A stretch of 64,000 bases of DNA, from contig JACVZY010000081.1 in the NCBI GenBank assembly GCA_014654705.1, positions 1 to 64,000 of the forward strand, given 5' to 3'. The translations under genes and the position numbers were made by a program. The notes beneath the pieces were generated by a model that saw nothing but the letters and a program-made list of their open reading frames with translations, had not been told where the DNA came from and searched no databases. How positions within the stretch are numbered: position 1 is the stretch's first letter; every line of letters begins with the position of its first letter. The stretch is from Ignavibacteria bacterium (GTDB lineage: Bacteria; Bacteroidota; Ignavibacteria; Kapaibacteriales; UBA4661). Of the stretch, positions 42,598 through 53,700 are shown in pieces.

Positions 42598-44691
42598 ATG
42601 AGAAAAAATTTCATACTTCTTGGTATTATTTCTTTTTGTGTTCTCCTGAACGCACGTTTTGATGCGCTCTATGGGCAGCAGTTTGTGAGTGCCACAGCCT
42701 CGACCTACCGCGTGTTTTTGCGCGATAAAGGTACGGAACCGTTCTTGCGGGGAAGTGCGCTCTATGCCAGAACCGAAGCTCTTTTCACCGCTCGTGCGCT
42801 GGAGCGTAGGCGAAAGGTGTTTGGTGGTGATACAATTCTCACCATTGCCGATGCACCATTGTACGCGCCGTATGTGGACAGTATTCGCCGCACAGGAGCA
42901 ACACTGGGACATAGTTTGCGCTGGCGAAATTATCTCCTCGTAACCTGTTCGACGGTGCAGTTGGAGCAGATACGGCGATTTTCCTTTGTTCGCGGTGTGC
43001 AGCCATGCACGGCACGGCTTCTTCCGCAGGGATTTTCAAGTGCCTCGGAAAATCTTCAGCCCCGAAAAATTTCTGATGCCATGCGGGCATTGGAACGTGT
43101 CTCTGTGCAGGATGTGAATTGTGGCACGCTTCAGTACGGCGATTCGCGGCGGCAACTTGAGAGTATTACCATCCCGCCCGTCCACGAACTTGGTGTGGCA
43201 GGTCAGGGCGTACTGATTGGCGTGATGGATGCGGGCTTTCGCTGGCGAGCGCAGGTGTCGCTCAAAAGCGCATCGGTACTTGCCGAGCGAGATTTTATTC
43301 AAAATGACAGCACAACAGCAAACGAACAAAAACCATATATCCCTGACCTTCCCGATCAAGATGAACATGGGACAAAAGTGCTATCGGTGATGGCAGGTTA
43401 TTCGCCGCAAAACCTGATAGGTGCTGCCTTTGGAGCGAGTTATCTTCTTGCCAAAACTGAAGACCTCCGCTACGAACGGCACATTGAGGAAGACAACGCC
43501 GCTGCAGCGCTGGAATGGATGGAATCGCAGGGTGTAGATATTGTCAATGCTTCGCTTGGATATGGGGTATTCGACCAACCTGATGAAAGTTATTTTTATA
43601 GCGAGCTGAACGGCAAAACAACGATTGTGAGCCGTGCAGTGAACGATGCCGCAGCACGTGGGGTGCTCTGCGTCATCTCGGCAGGAAACGACGGGCGTGC
43701 GGGTTATCGAACTATCAATTCGCCTGCTGATGCCGATAGCGCCTTTGCCGTAGCCGCGCTCAGAGCCGATTCTGCGGGCGTGGTGAATTTTTCGTCGCGT
43801 GGTCCGCGCGGTGATGGTGCTTTGAAGCCGGATATTGCAGCTCAGGGCGATACCGTCGTGGCGGCTTCGCCGATAGGCAAGGAATATCAACTCGTGCGGG
43901 GAACATCGTTTGCCTCGCCTCTTATAGCTGGTGGTGCAGCGCTTGTGCTCTCAGCGTTTCCCGAACTAAAACCCTGGGAACTGCGCAAACTCATTACGGC
44001 AACTGCCTCGCAGGCAAATTCACCCGACTACGTGCTTGGTTATGGCGTTGCGAATATTTTTGCTGCCCTGCGCCGCGCCGGAACGATTATCGCGCCGGAA
44101 TTGGTTTCGTACCCGATGCTTGGTGTGCAGCGTATGGGCATATCTGTTCTATCGCGTGGAATGTCGCTTCGGGCAACGCTCTTTGTGCGTTTTGCGGGAG
44201 AACAAAGTTTTTCGTCTTTTGAATTACGACCATTTCTGCCGAGTCAATTCTATCTTACCGATGTCCCAGTGGAACGCTTTGCAGGAAAAGCTGCCGAAGT
44301 CTATGTGACAGTGGAGGACGGTCTGCTACCAAGGCGGATTCCTGCATCGGGGGCGGTTTTGCTTCGCTCCGGCATTTCGTCGGTTCCGTGTGGTATTCTG
44401 TCTGCTTCGCTTCCTATTGCCAAGCCCGACGATGTGCGTGAAGGCATTGTGCCCTCGCCCGTGAGCAGGGAAGAAGGTACGGCAACACTCCTTCTGACAA
44501 CTCCCGAAGCAACGAACCTTGATTACATCATTTATTCCAGCTATGGTAGCCCTTTGATGAGTGATACGGTGCAGGTTACGTCCGGCATTAGCACAATTCC
44601 GATTCGAGTTAGTACGCTGGCTCGCGGGGTGTATTTTGTGCAAGTGCGCTATAACGGAACGATGCAAATGTTTCGCTTTATTGTCAATTAG
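42598..44691 (+). CDS. Secreted S8 subtilisin-like peptidase with T9SS-type C-terminus
   Basis: A 697-residue exported serine protease. A signal peptide (1-26, ending DALYGQ) precedes a propeptide-like segment (about 30-190), and the catalytic domain follows with Asp211 in IGVMDAGFRW, His257 in DEHGTKVLSVMAG and Ser437 in GTSFASPLIAGGAAL. The triad and oxyanion region (ISAGNDGRAG near 362) are intact. The C-terminal 80 residues (EGIVPSPVSREEG, LDYIIYSSYG, LARGVYFVQV) resemble a T9SS sorting domain, so it is probably a surface or released peptidase. I chose the ATG at 42598 because it gives a clean signal peptide. It converges on the DMT transporter gene (30 bp between stops); a hairpin ACGCAGC/GCTGCGT lies at 44710-44736. 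Confidence 0.93.
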   Translation: MRKNFILLGIISFCVLLNARFDALYGQQFVSATASTYRVFLRDKGTEPFLRGSALYARTEALFTARALERRRKVFGGDTILTIADAPLYAPYVDSIRRTGATLGHSLRWRNYLLVTCSTVQLEQIRRFSFVRGVQPCTARLLPQGFSSASENLQPRKISDAMRALERVSVQDVNCGTLQYGDSRRQLESITIPPVHELGVAGQGVLIGVMDAGFRWRAQVSLKSASVLAERDFIQNDSTTANEQKPYIPDLPDQDEHGTKVLSVMAGYSPQNLIGAAFGASYLLAKTEDLRYERHIEEDNAAAALEWMESQGVDIVNASLGYGVFDQPDESYFYSELNGKTTIVSRAVNDAAARGVLCVISAGNDGRAGYRTINSPADADSAFAVAALRADSAGVVNFSSRGPRGDGALKPDIAAQGDTVVAASPIGKEYQLVRGTSFASPLIAGGAALVLSAFPELKPWELRKLITATASQANSPDYVLGYGVANIFAALRRAGTIIAPELVSYPMLGVQRMGISVLSRGMSLRATLFVRFAGEQSFSSFELRPFLPSQFYLTDVPVERFAGKAAEVYVTVEDGLLPRRIPASGAVLLRSGISSVPCGILSASLPIAKPDDVREGIVPSPVSREEGTATLLLTTPEATNLDYIIYSSYGSPLMSDTVQVTSGISTIPIRVSTLARGVYFVQVRYNGTMQMFRFIVN

Positions 44692-44721
44692 CATACCGTA
44701 GCTCGCAAAACGCAGCAGGCA

Positions 44722-45648
44722 CTACTTTCGCTGCGTAAGCAATACCCCCGCCAGTACCAGTATGCCCCCCAAGAAAAACAGCAGCGATGGCGAAGTGCCA
44801 AACACGATGACCGTCGCAATCGTTACCAAGACAGGCTGGAGATTACTGAATACCGCAACATTGCTCGCCGGAATCCGTGCCAGCGCGTAATACCACAACC
44901 AATAACCCAGAACCGATACCAGAAGCCCCAAATACGCTGTATAGAACAGCGTCATGCCGGAGATGCCCATAAGCGGCGTGGTGGTAGGCAAGAAAGGGAA
45001 AATGAGGGAATACCAAGCCATACCGCTTATCATCGTCAGTCCTGTGGCGTATATTGCCCCGTATTTTTGCGCAAGGCGCTGCCCTAGCAAGCTATACCAA
45101 GCCCATGAAATAGCGGCTGCGAGTTCGAGTATATTCCCAAAGAAAAAATCCGACGTGAGGTCAATGCCACGCTCGAATAGAACTAAAATTGTTCCGAGGA
45201 AGGCAATCGCAATGCCGATAGTCTTACGAGCGGTAGTTTTTTCGCCAAAGAACAAGACTGAAAAGACCAACACAAATGCGGGTACAAGTGCATATGCCAG
45301 AGCAGCATTGGCAGGAACGGTAAAGCGCAAACCCGACACAAATAGCACTTGATTGAGCGGGATATTGAGTGCGCCCAAAAGAAGAATGAGCTTCCAATCC
45401 TCACGGTCAATGGCGCGAAGACTTTTGCGCTGCCAAAATAGTATCACCGCAAATGCCATGACGCACATTACACCACGCAGAAAGACGATGGTGAACGGGT
45501 CTGCGCCTTCATTGGCAAACTTGGCGATAAAATGTGTGCTGGCTGCAATGAGTTGTTGTATGACCATCACCCCATAAACACCTGCAAGCGGGTTCTTGAG
45601 CAATGATTCTTTATGCGTGGTGGATGCTTGGCGAGTCATAGATGCCAT
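44722..45648 (-). CDS. EamA/DMT family transporter (RhaT-type drug/metabolite transporter)
   Basis: An inner-membrane permease of about 308 residues with ten predicted helices arranged as two EamA repeats. Repeat one contains FTIVFLRGVMCVMAFAVILF and repeat two contains LELAAAISWAWYSLLGQRLA; the C terminus ends with the usual FLGGILVLAGVLLTQRK. EamA proteins export or import varied amino acids, nucleosides and metabolites, and the substrate is unknown. I chose the ATG at 45648, though one at 45639 is equally possible. The longer frame to 45732 runs into the tRNA terminator and is not likely. It is convergent with the subtilase gene. Confidence 0.88.
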   Translation of the reverse strand: MASMTRQASTTHKESLLKNPLAGVYGVMVIQQLIAASTHFIAKFANEGADPFTIVFLRGVMCVMAFAVILFWQRKSLRAIDREDWKLILLLGALNIPLNQVLFVSGLRFTVPANAALAYALVPAFVLVFSVLFFGEKTTARKTIGIAIAFLGTILVLFERGIDLTSDFFFGNILELAAAISWAWYSLLGQRLAQKYGAIYATGLTMISGMAWYSLIFPFLPTTTPLMGISGMTLFYTAYLGLLVSVLGYWLWYYALARIPASNVAVFSNLQPVLVTIATVIVFGTSPSLLFFLGGILVLAGVLLTQRK

Positions 45649-45703
45649 TCCAAAACAAGTGGTGAAGTGTGAAATACGTGCTGCCGAAAAGAATGTTACC
45701 CCA

Positions 45704-45741
45704 AAAGCAAAAACCCGCACGGAAGCAACCATGCGGGTTTT
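45704..45741 (-). terminator. Terminator of the tRNA-Phe gene
   Basis: On the minus strand a ten-base stem AAAACCCGCA/TGCGGGTTTT (45710-45719 with 45732-45741) is followed by a T-rich tail, five bases after the tRNA 3' end. Confidence 0.85.
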
Positions 45742-45745
45742 GAAG

Positions 45746-45818
<73 letters not shown>

Positions 45819-45868
45819 CCGATTGATGACAAGCAATTGGTACGACGTGCTTGCCAAAACAGACTTGC

Positions 45869-45897
45869 AATATACATGAATTTGAAACGGTACGCAA
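45869..45897 (-). promoter_or_regulatory. Candidate promoter of the tRNA-Phe gene
   Basis: On the minus strand TTGCGT (45892-45897), 17 bases, then TATATT (45869-45874), a good sigma-70-like pair. Read as Bacteroidota boxes it is TTGC, 19 bases, TATATTGC. The mature tRNA starts about 43 bases beyond the predicted start site. Confidence 0.5.
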
Positions 45898-45909
45898 GTA
45901 TTTTTTTCG

Positions 45910-47385
45910 TTAAGCAAACATTGTACCTCGTCCAAAGAGTCCTTTGGGGTCGAGAACCCGCTTCAATGCTGCAAAGTCGGACATTGCCTCTGCGCCGTAC
46001 ATATCGCGTAAATAATCGCGTTTAATTTTTCCCACTCCGTGTTCGGCAGAAACCGTACCACCCAGCTCAAGTGCTTTCAGGACGCAACGGTGATAGACAC
46101 TTTTAGCGTGGTCAAATTCTTCGGGCGTGGAAGCAAAAATATTTGCGTGAACATGGCTATTGCCAATATGCCCGAAGATAATGTATCGAAGCCGCTCTTT
46201 GGCAAATTCTTCCGTATAAAAATCGTACAGCGCCCGGAAATGTGCGTCCGGCACAGCCATATCCGTCCCGATTTTGCGCTGTTGCAGTTCCCGTATGCGC
46301 TCGTAGGTTTTGGCGGGGACGGCATGACGAAACGCGCGTAATTCTTCTTGGTCTTTTTCGGTAATGGCAAACCACGCCTCGTCCATGAACGGCGTGTACT
46401 TGCCGATAAGCTCGTACCACAGTTCCAAGAGTCGCTCTTCGCTTGCATCCGTAACTTCTTGCTCGAACCACACTGCTGCTGCCGTAGCGGGCGGTATATT
46501 CGGGTATTCGTCGCGGATAAAATCAAGTGCATTGCGGTCAAAATACTCCAATGCGCGAGAATCGATGCCTACCTCAACGTTTGATTGGGTGCGGGTCTTG
46601 AGGGACGCTGCCCGTGCTTCATTCACAAAGTGCATGACATTATCAAGGGCATCAAAGAAAATTACCCCCGCAATAATACGATCCGGCTGTGGTAGAAGCC
46701 GCACTTCAATTTCTGCAATCGCGCCCAATGTTCCCTCAGAGCCGATGAATAGGTCTATTGCGTCCATGTCGGGTTTGATGAAATAGCCCGCAGCGTGTTT
46801 GATAGCTGGCATTTGAATCGTGGGGAGCGGAAGTGTGTACTCTTTACCGCTTGTGGATGTCAGTGTCAACGTATTCCCCTTTGCAAACACCGCACCGCGA
46901 CGAATGTTCAATTCCTCGCCGTCGGGCAAAAATATCCGCAGTCGTTCAATAAACTCACGAGTAGCACCGTACTTGAACGTCCGTGCTCCGGATGAGTTAC
47001 ACGCTACCGTCCCGCCCATAGCGGCGGCGCGTTCGGTGGGGTCGGGGGGATAGAGTAGCCCTTGTTCTTCGACGGCTGTCTGGAAGTCGAGCAAACTCAC
47101 ACCCGGTTCCACCACAGCACGAAGACGTTCGGCATCAATGCTCACAATCTTGTTCAGCCGTTCGGTCGAAATGACCGTCCCGCCGAGTGGAACTCGCGCC
47201 CCGGTAAGTCCCGTCCCGCTTCCGGCTATCGTGATAGCTTGTCCCTCGTGTGCGCACATCTGTACAGCTGTGCGGAGTTCGGCTTGTGATTCGGGAATAA
47301 GAATCCTCTCGGCACTGCCGCCAGGCATATTCGATGCGTCCGAAAGATAGGATTGGAGCGTGTCTTGGTCGGTTTTTGTGAGCAT
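45910..47385 (-). CDS. FAD-linked oxidase, D-lactate/glycolate dehydrogenase (GlcD/DLD) type
   Basis: A 491-residue flavoenzyme of the FAD_binding_4 (PCMH) superfamily, which oxidises D-2-hydroxy acids such as D-lactate. The PCMH FAD-binding motif lies at residues 45-60 (TIAGSGTGLTGARVP), followed by VVEPGVSLLDFQ and LLYPPDPTERAAAMGGTVACN. The C-terminal lobe ends with GGTVSAEHGVGKIKRDYL and the closing PKGLFGRGTMF, both typical. It lacks the iron-sulfur extension found in some fused DLDs. I chose the ATG at 47385 (MLTKTDQ); the upstream extension is a poor match. It is divergent from the giant gene. With the hydroxy-acid oxidase at 13.4 kb, the cell would have enzymes for both lactate isomers, if the substrates are as inferred. 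Confidence 0.9.
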   Translation of the reverse strand: MLTKTDQDTLQSYLSDASNMPGGSAERILIPESQAELRTAVQMCAHEGQAITIAGSGTGLTGARVPLGGTVISTERLNKIVSIDAERLRAVVEPGVSLLDFQTAVEEQGLLYPPDPTERAAAMGGTVACNSSGARTFKYGATREFIERLRIFLPDGEELNIRRGAVFAKGNTLTLTSTSGKEYTLPLPTIQMPAIKHAAGYFIKPDMDAIDLFIGSEGTLGAIAEIEVRLLPQPDRIIAGVIFFDALDNVMHFVNEARAASLKTRTQSNVEVGIDSRALEYFDRNALDFIRDEYPNIPPATAAAVWFEQEVTDASEERLLELWYELIGKYTPFMDEAWFAITEKDQEELRAFRHAVPAKTYERIRELQQRKIGTDMAVPDAHFRALYDFYTEEFAKERLRYIIFGHIGNSHVHANIFASTPEEFDHAKSVYHRCVLKALELGGTVSAEHGVGKIKRDYLRDMYGAEAMSDFAALKRVLDPKGLFGRGTMFA

Positions 47386-47701
47386 GAAATGGAAGAAATG
47401 TTGAGTTTGGAATGTTGAATCCTGCGCTCTGCATGAATAGTAGGGAAAAGACGCTACAAATCTAGTACATTTGTTTTTTGAAAGCAAATAAGTGTGGTAA
47501 AGTCGGATTTGGTTAAATGGTCGCAAATGTGTAAGTTTCGGGGTGTTTTCACGCACTGGATTATGACTTTTTGTCATGGAAAAATGTGACTTCCCGCGCT
47601 TTGATGCGTGGTGAAACTTCCGTATTTTACGACTTCCGTCGTTATTGTTGTACTATTTTCTCCAATTTGGTTTTGCAGGATATTTATTAGGGTATATCGC
47701 T
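47386..47701. other. Divergent intergenic region before the giant gene
   Basis: This 316-bp gap separates the D-lactate dehydrogenase-like gene and the giant secreted protein gene. It contains a short repeat AATGTTGA (twice around 47398-47420), the candidate promoter at 47600-47630, and otherwise nothing I can name. Confidence 0.5.
47600..47630 (+). promoter_or_regulatory. Candidate promoter of the giant secreted protein gene
   Basis: TTTG (47600-47603) and TATTTTAC (47623-47630) are 19 bases apart. The second box matches four of six fixed positions of TAnnTTTG. The start codon lies about 66 bases beyond the predicted start site, the same distance as for the SusC candidate. Confidence 0.4.
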
Positions 47702-50700
47702 ATGAACACGTTACCTCTCTTCTCTCGTTATTCTTCTTTTATCGCTCTTTCACTGCGAAGAAGTGTCATCGTTTTTCTGCTCTTCTTTTGCTGTTTTGCT
47801 CAAACGATGTGGGCAGGGCAATATTGGTGGCGTTCAGCACCAGCGGATAATGTTTGGACAAATCCCGCAAACTGGTCAACAGTTGGTTTTGCTAGCGGGG
47901 TGAACGGAGGAACATTTCCAGGTCCGGCAGACACCGCTAGATTTGGCTTGTTAGCCGAAACCACCGCGCCTATTACCTTTATGGGCATTCCGCTTGCAGG
48001 CGTTGGGGCTATCTTCGCTCAAACATTGCAGCGCGTGATTACGATTCCAGCGGGAGAGACCTTGACAATCGCCGGAATGGGAAGTGATGCGGGCGGAAAT
48101 GCGAATATCACTATTGCAGCAGGTGCAACTATGAGAATTATGCCCGGCGCGACTGTGCAGGGAGCAGGTGGAGCTTTCCGATGGAATATTGCCGGTACGT
48201 TGGAAATCGTTGATAACGGTGCTGTTATTAGTAGTGGAATGGGGTTTTATCCGGGTTCGACCTTAAGATATACCGGTACACAGGCAAAAACAACAGGATT
48301 TGAACTGTTTGACGGGAATACAAATCTTCCATATGCAGGTGGCTTCCCAGGAGATATTATTGTCAATAAATCAGTAAACGCACTGACCCTCGGTAGCGAC
48401 CTATTTATTACCGGTAATTTTACTACAATGGCTGGAACGCCAGACGTCATTATTCCATCGCCACGCCGACTTATTTTGGGGAATACAGCAACATTGTTTT
48501 TAGCTCCTGGCAGACTTCTAGATGCGCAGCCTGGCTCAATTATGGAAATGCGTCGTACTACCTTGCAGGCTTCTTGGTTTGTGGGGCAACAAGTAGGCAG
48601 CTTAGAAATTAATAATCCTGCTGATGTTGTCCTGACCAATAGTTTAACTATAAGAAACACACTAATTATGACCAATACTGGTAACCTAGTTGTTGGCGCA
48701 AATACACTTACTTTAGAAGGAAATGGATCGAATCACGTAATAGGCGCGGGAGCGGGCAGAGTAAATGCTACGAATGTTGCCTCAGTTGTGCTTCTGACTG
48801 GTAACCCACAAATTGATGCTGCAAAATTTGTCTCCCCCATTGCCACTCTTCGCACAGGAGCAACACCCGTTGCCGCACCCACCATTAATGGTGGACCCGT
48901 TGCGGTAAATAATCTTGACCATGCAAATGGCACCTTGGGCATTTCCGGCACTGTGCGTTTAGTTGCTGGCGGTACGCACACAGTGTCTGCCGGTCCACCT
49001 CTTCGTACACTTAACATCAATTCGTTTGGTCGTCTGATTGTCGAAAATGGAGCTACCCTTACGAACAACGGTATTATTGATGTCGGCGGCGCAGGAACAT
49101 TGGAAATACAAGGTAATGGCATTGTGAATGGTGCAAATGACGTAACGTATTCCGTGCCCAATGCTGTTCTCGAATATACGGGTGCCGTTGCGAAACTTCC
49201 CACAGGGAGAGAATTTCCCAATGCCATGCCCGGCTCGGTGAATGTAGCCAATACGGCTGGTGTTACTCAGGCTGCCGGAACGACAAAAACGGTCGCCGGT
49301 ACCTTCACTTTGGTCGGTGCCGGTGTCTATTCAATCAACGGCATGACGGGCAATAGCTTGATTCTGAACGGACCGCTGGTCAATAGCGCAGCAGGGTTTT
49401 TCCAAGCGTTTAATAATAATTTTACCATCAATAATACTGTTACGGGCAACCTTCGCTTTGGTCCGACTGCTGCGGAATGGAGACTGAATAATTTCGTCCT
49501 GAACTCGCCAAGTGCAATCACGCTTGGTAACAATCTTGATGTTGCGAATCAACTGAATGTGGCAACAAGCTCTTTGGCAACAGGTGCTTTTACGCTGAGT
49601 TTACCCGGAGGTGCAACACACCTTATCGCTGCACCTGCGGCATTGAATGTGAGCGCCAGCGGTAGGCTGATTGTCAGCCCAACCGCTACGATTACGAATA
49701 ATGGAACGTTGAATGTGGCAGGCACGGGGACATTGGAAATTCAGGATAATGGAACCGTAGCAGGTGCAAATGATGTTGCGTACGCTGCAGCTACTGCAAT
49801 TTTACAATATACTGGTACGAATGCAAAGACAATGAGCCGAGAGTTTCCCGCAGTGATGAATGGTTCGGTGCTTGTTCAAAACACGGCACAGGTCTTACAA
49901 ACGGGTTCAAAGACAGTGAATGGAACTTTTACACTCAATGGCGGCGGAAATTTTTCTCTCAATGGCGGTGGAAATACGCTGACGTTTAATAATCAAGTGA
50001 ATGTCGCGCCGGGGTCAAACTTTCTTTCGTCCAATGTTAATAGCATGACGTTTGCCGGTGCTCTGCCCAGTACCATCAGCTTTGCAGCCTCATGGCAGCT
50101 TTTGGACAATCTTGCTATTACCGGAGCCGGTAGCGTCACACTCAATTCACCTGTTACAAACCTTTCTGGTGCATTAGCGTTGAATGGTGGGAATCTGATT
50201 ACTACTTCTACAAACACGCTCACAATTACCAATGCTATTCCTGGTTCTGTTACGCGGACAAGTGGTTTTGTGGACGGACCGCTTAATCGCGCAATGACCG
50301 GAGCCGCCGTGTATGATTTTCCCACAGGTAAGGGCGGACAATATCTACCCTTTACTATCTCTAACCCCGGAGGAGCCTGTACGGTGTCGGTGGAAGCCTT
50401 TAATGCAAATGCGGGCGGCGCAGCAGGCGCGGGCATGGGGACACTATCGACGGCAGAATACTGGCGTACACAAACTATCGCCGGTGCATGGACAGGCGGG
50501 CAGGTTGCCTTGCAGCCGATTACCGCACCAACCGCCGGACACGTCGTCGGGCGCTTTGATGGGATGTCTCCTGCGGGAACCTATACGAGCATAGGTGGGA
50601 ATGTCACCGCTCCTACTATTGCCAGTACTGCTCTCACGCCTCCGGCTCCGGCAACGTCAATGTATTTTCTTAGAAGCACCTCTCTTCCTCTACCGACTAC

Positions 50701-53700
50701 GGCGACAACCATTGCATTTTCAGGAGTCACATCAACAGATTTTTCAGGAACGTTTGCTCCGGCGACATCAGCTACTACCGGATATTTAGTTGTACGTCGT
50801 CCGGCTGCATCTACGGGAACCTCCCCTGTCAATGGTATGACATATACTGTTGGTGTGGGACTTGGAGCCGGAACGGTTATTGTGGCTAGCTCGACTACGG
50901 CATTTGCCTCTGCAAGTTTATTACCAAATACCAGCTATACAGTTGATGTATATTCCTACAACGGTGCGGGTGCTTCAATTGTCTATTCTGCTTCTCAACT
51001 CTCTGGCACGGTAACGACACTCTCCGGCGCAGTACCCTGCACGACGGGAACAATTACCCTTCCAGTAACAAGAACAATCTTGGAACGGAATATACAATTT
51101 ACAGCACTCAGTTTTACCGGAGCAGGTGTGTTAAGCGGTGCAGGTACGAATACGGCGTATGTTAATCCCGGCGGGATGTTTCAGTTGAATTATACCTATA
51201 ATACAACTCCTGCCGGTTCCTATTGTCCGGGCTGTGTAACGCAAATTTACATCGGGATTAATGGCAACTTTACTCATTGTATTGCTTCACACGTACCGCA
51301 AACGTCGTCTCCCGTGCCAGCTTCAACACCAACATTCGCTGCTCCTCTTACGCCCGGCATCTATTACGTTGCTCTCAATGGCTCATGGGATTATTCATGT
51401 TATTCGACAGTCGGCTTTTCGACCAATCCGGCGGATGCTATTGCGACGCTGATAGTGGGTGCGCCCTGTCAGTCAAACGTCAGCGATATGGTGCAGCCTG
51501 CATTTGCCTATTCGTCGCCTGTTTCATATGTTACAAACACGAATAGCCCTGTCAATGTTGCAAATCCTGCCGTGTGGGCTCTTCGTGTCCGCGATGGTGG
51601 TATGTTGGGAGACGCAGATGTCCTGCCTACGGTCATAACCGGAATGACCATCAACATTACGGACGTAAATAATGTTCTTGCTCGTGTGGCACTGTACGAC
51701 GCAATGGGAACAACGAAACTGGGCGAATTTGCTGCTGCCCCGACGCTCACTTTTAGCGGACTTGATGCTATTGGCGGACCGCTTGTAACTGCACCGGATA
51801 ACGGAAGCGTTGATTTTATTCTCAAAGCCACATATAAAACCTCTCCTATCATAGACAACAGTCAGTTTGCCTTCACGGTCACGGCAGTCACGTCTCGTTC
51901 CGACCGTTCGGGTATGGGCGGGTTTATGACCGTAGGACCAAGTTCAACAACTGGAAACAATAACAGGATTGATGTTGTTGCCGACAGACCTTCGTGGACG
52001 ACGACCGGAACTGTTCAACCGACAAACGTAGGGCTGAGTTCTCTTCAAGTTAGCCCTGCGCCTGTTGTAGCGGCGGTGGATATCAATGGGAACATAGACC
52101 TTGGTTATACCGGAACCGTGCAGGTATCAAATCCACCGTCGCTCTTTGGCGGACCTATCAATCTTAACGCTGTTGGCGGTTATGCGACTTTTTCTGGGGC
52201 AAGTGCCATACGGCATACTACCTCTGGTACAATGCAACTCACGGCGACCATTATGGGTAATACCGCTCTGAGTAATGCCTTTACGGTGCAGCCTGCAATT
52301 CTTTCTGCCACGCCCACTCTCCTCAATTTCGGGAGCGTGGCGGTGGGCGAATTTATTGAACAGTCTTTCACGCTGAATGGTTCGGCTCTTCCGACAAACG
52401 GTCTTCTTCAGTTCAGTGTGGCTAATACCACTGCTTCAATTTCGGCTACGGGCGGAGGAGCGTTTGCAACTGCTGCCACGATAGCCCTTAATCCTACGCC
52501 CCTTGCGCCAAGCTCTCCCGGAGGCAGTACGATTGGGCAAACATTTTACGTTCGCTACAAACCGACGACGAATTTACCGATGAACGCCCAGTTATCCGCC
52601 ACGTTTCCCGGAAGTACCTCAGCGGCAATTAACCTTCAAGGGCAGGGTATGGCTACGACGGTAACGACCAGTACGCTTGCCATGAATTTCGGTACTGTCT
52701 TTGTAGGCAGCAATAGTGACCTTCCATTTTTGGTGTCGGCAAATAGTATCTCCGGACCACTCACGATTACAGCAAGCACCGGCGTCACAATTTCTTCAAC
52801 CGGGACAGCACCGTTTTATTCGTGGTTTCCTCTGAATCCGGTAGGTAATCAAATTAACCCGCAGCTTATTACCGCTCGATTTACCCCAGTTGCATCGGGT
52901 GTGACGGTGATGGGAACGATAACGCTTACGAATCCTTTCACAAGTGCTACGGTGATTTCGTGGCAGGGTACAGGGGCAAATTCTGTGCCGGTGGCATTGG
53001 GTTTTGCTTCCAGTGCCGAAACATCCAGCACGGCTACGGGCGGTGTTCCGGGCGGCGTACTGGATGCAACGCCTTTTGCGGTTCAAGCAGCCTCTTTCCG
53101 TGCCGACGGTGTGATTGCCAATGTCAGCACAGCAAGCCTACAATTGCAAGTTGCACCGCTTCCGGGCGGCACAGCAACGTTTTCGCTTTCCGGCGGCGCG
53201 GCTAATTTTGCTGCTGCCAGTAGGGTAACATTGCCCAATGTTGCTATCACGTGGACAAATGCACCCCTCGCAGGCGGCGTTACGCAGGCTGTGGTAACGT
53301 TAGTGCGGACAAGCGGAGATGTGCTTCAATCGACGCAAGCAATCATCAGCATCAATAAAGGACCAGTCATTCCGACTATTACCGGCATTAGCCCTTTGAT
53401 TATCGGATCGGGTTCGACGGTAACGATTAGCGGCACGAATTTCTTCAGTTCGACCACTGTTACATTTGGTGGCGTTCCGGCGGCAGGTTTTACCATCAAT
53501 TCTGCCAATCTCATCACGGCTATTGTCGGCACCTCCGGCGCAAGCGGTGACGTAGAAGTGCGTGCACCGGGCGGAATAGCAAGGACACGTACGGCAAGCA
53601 ACAGCACCGATACCGTGCGATTCTTTGGTCCGCCTACCATTACGGATTTTAACCCGAAAGTCGGTAAAGCAGGCGATATCGTTACCATTCAAGGAACAAA

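Noticed and set aside
44710-44736. Hairpin ACGCAGC/GCTGCGT as terminator of the subtilase gene
   Set aside because: It overlaps the coding end of the convergent transporter gene and has no U-run; left as a note only.
48247-50436. Several long minus-strand frames opposite the giant gene
   Set aside because: They arise from the low-complexity Thr/Gly/Val composition of the sense gene and have no start context or domain.
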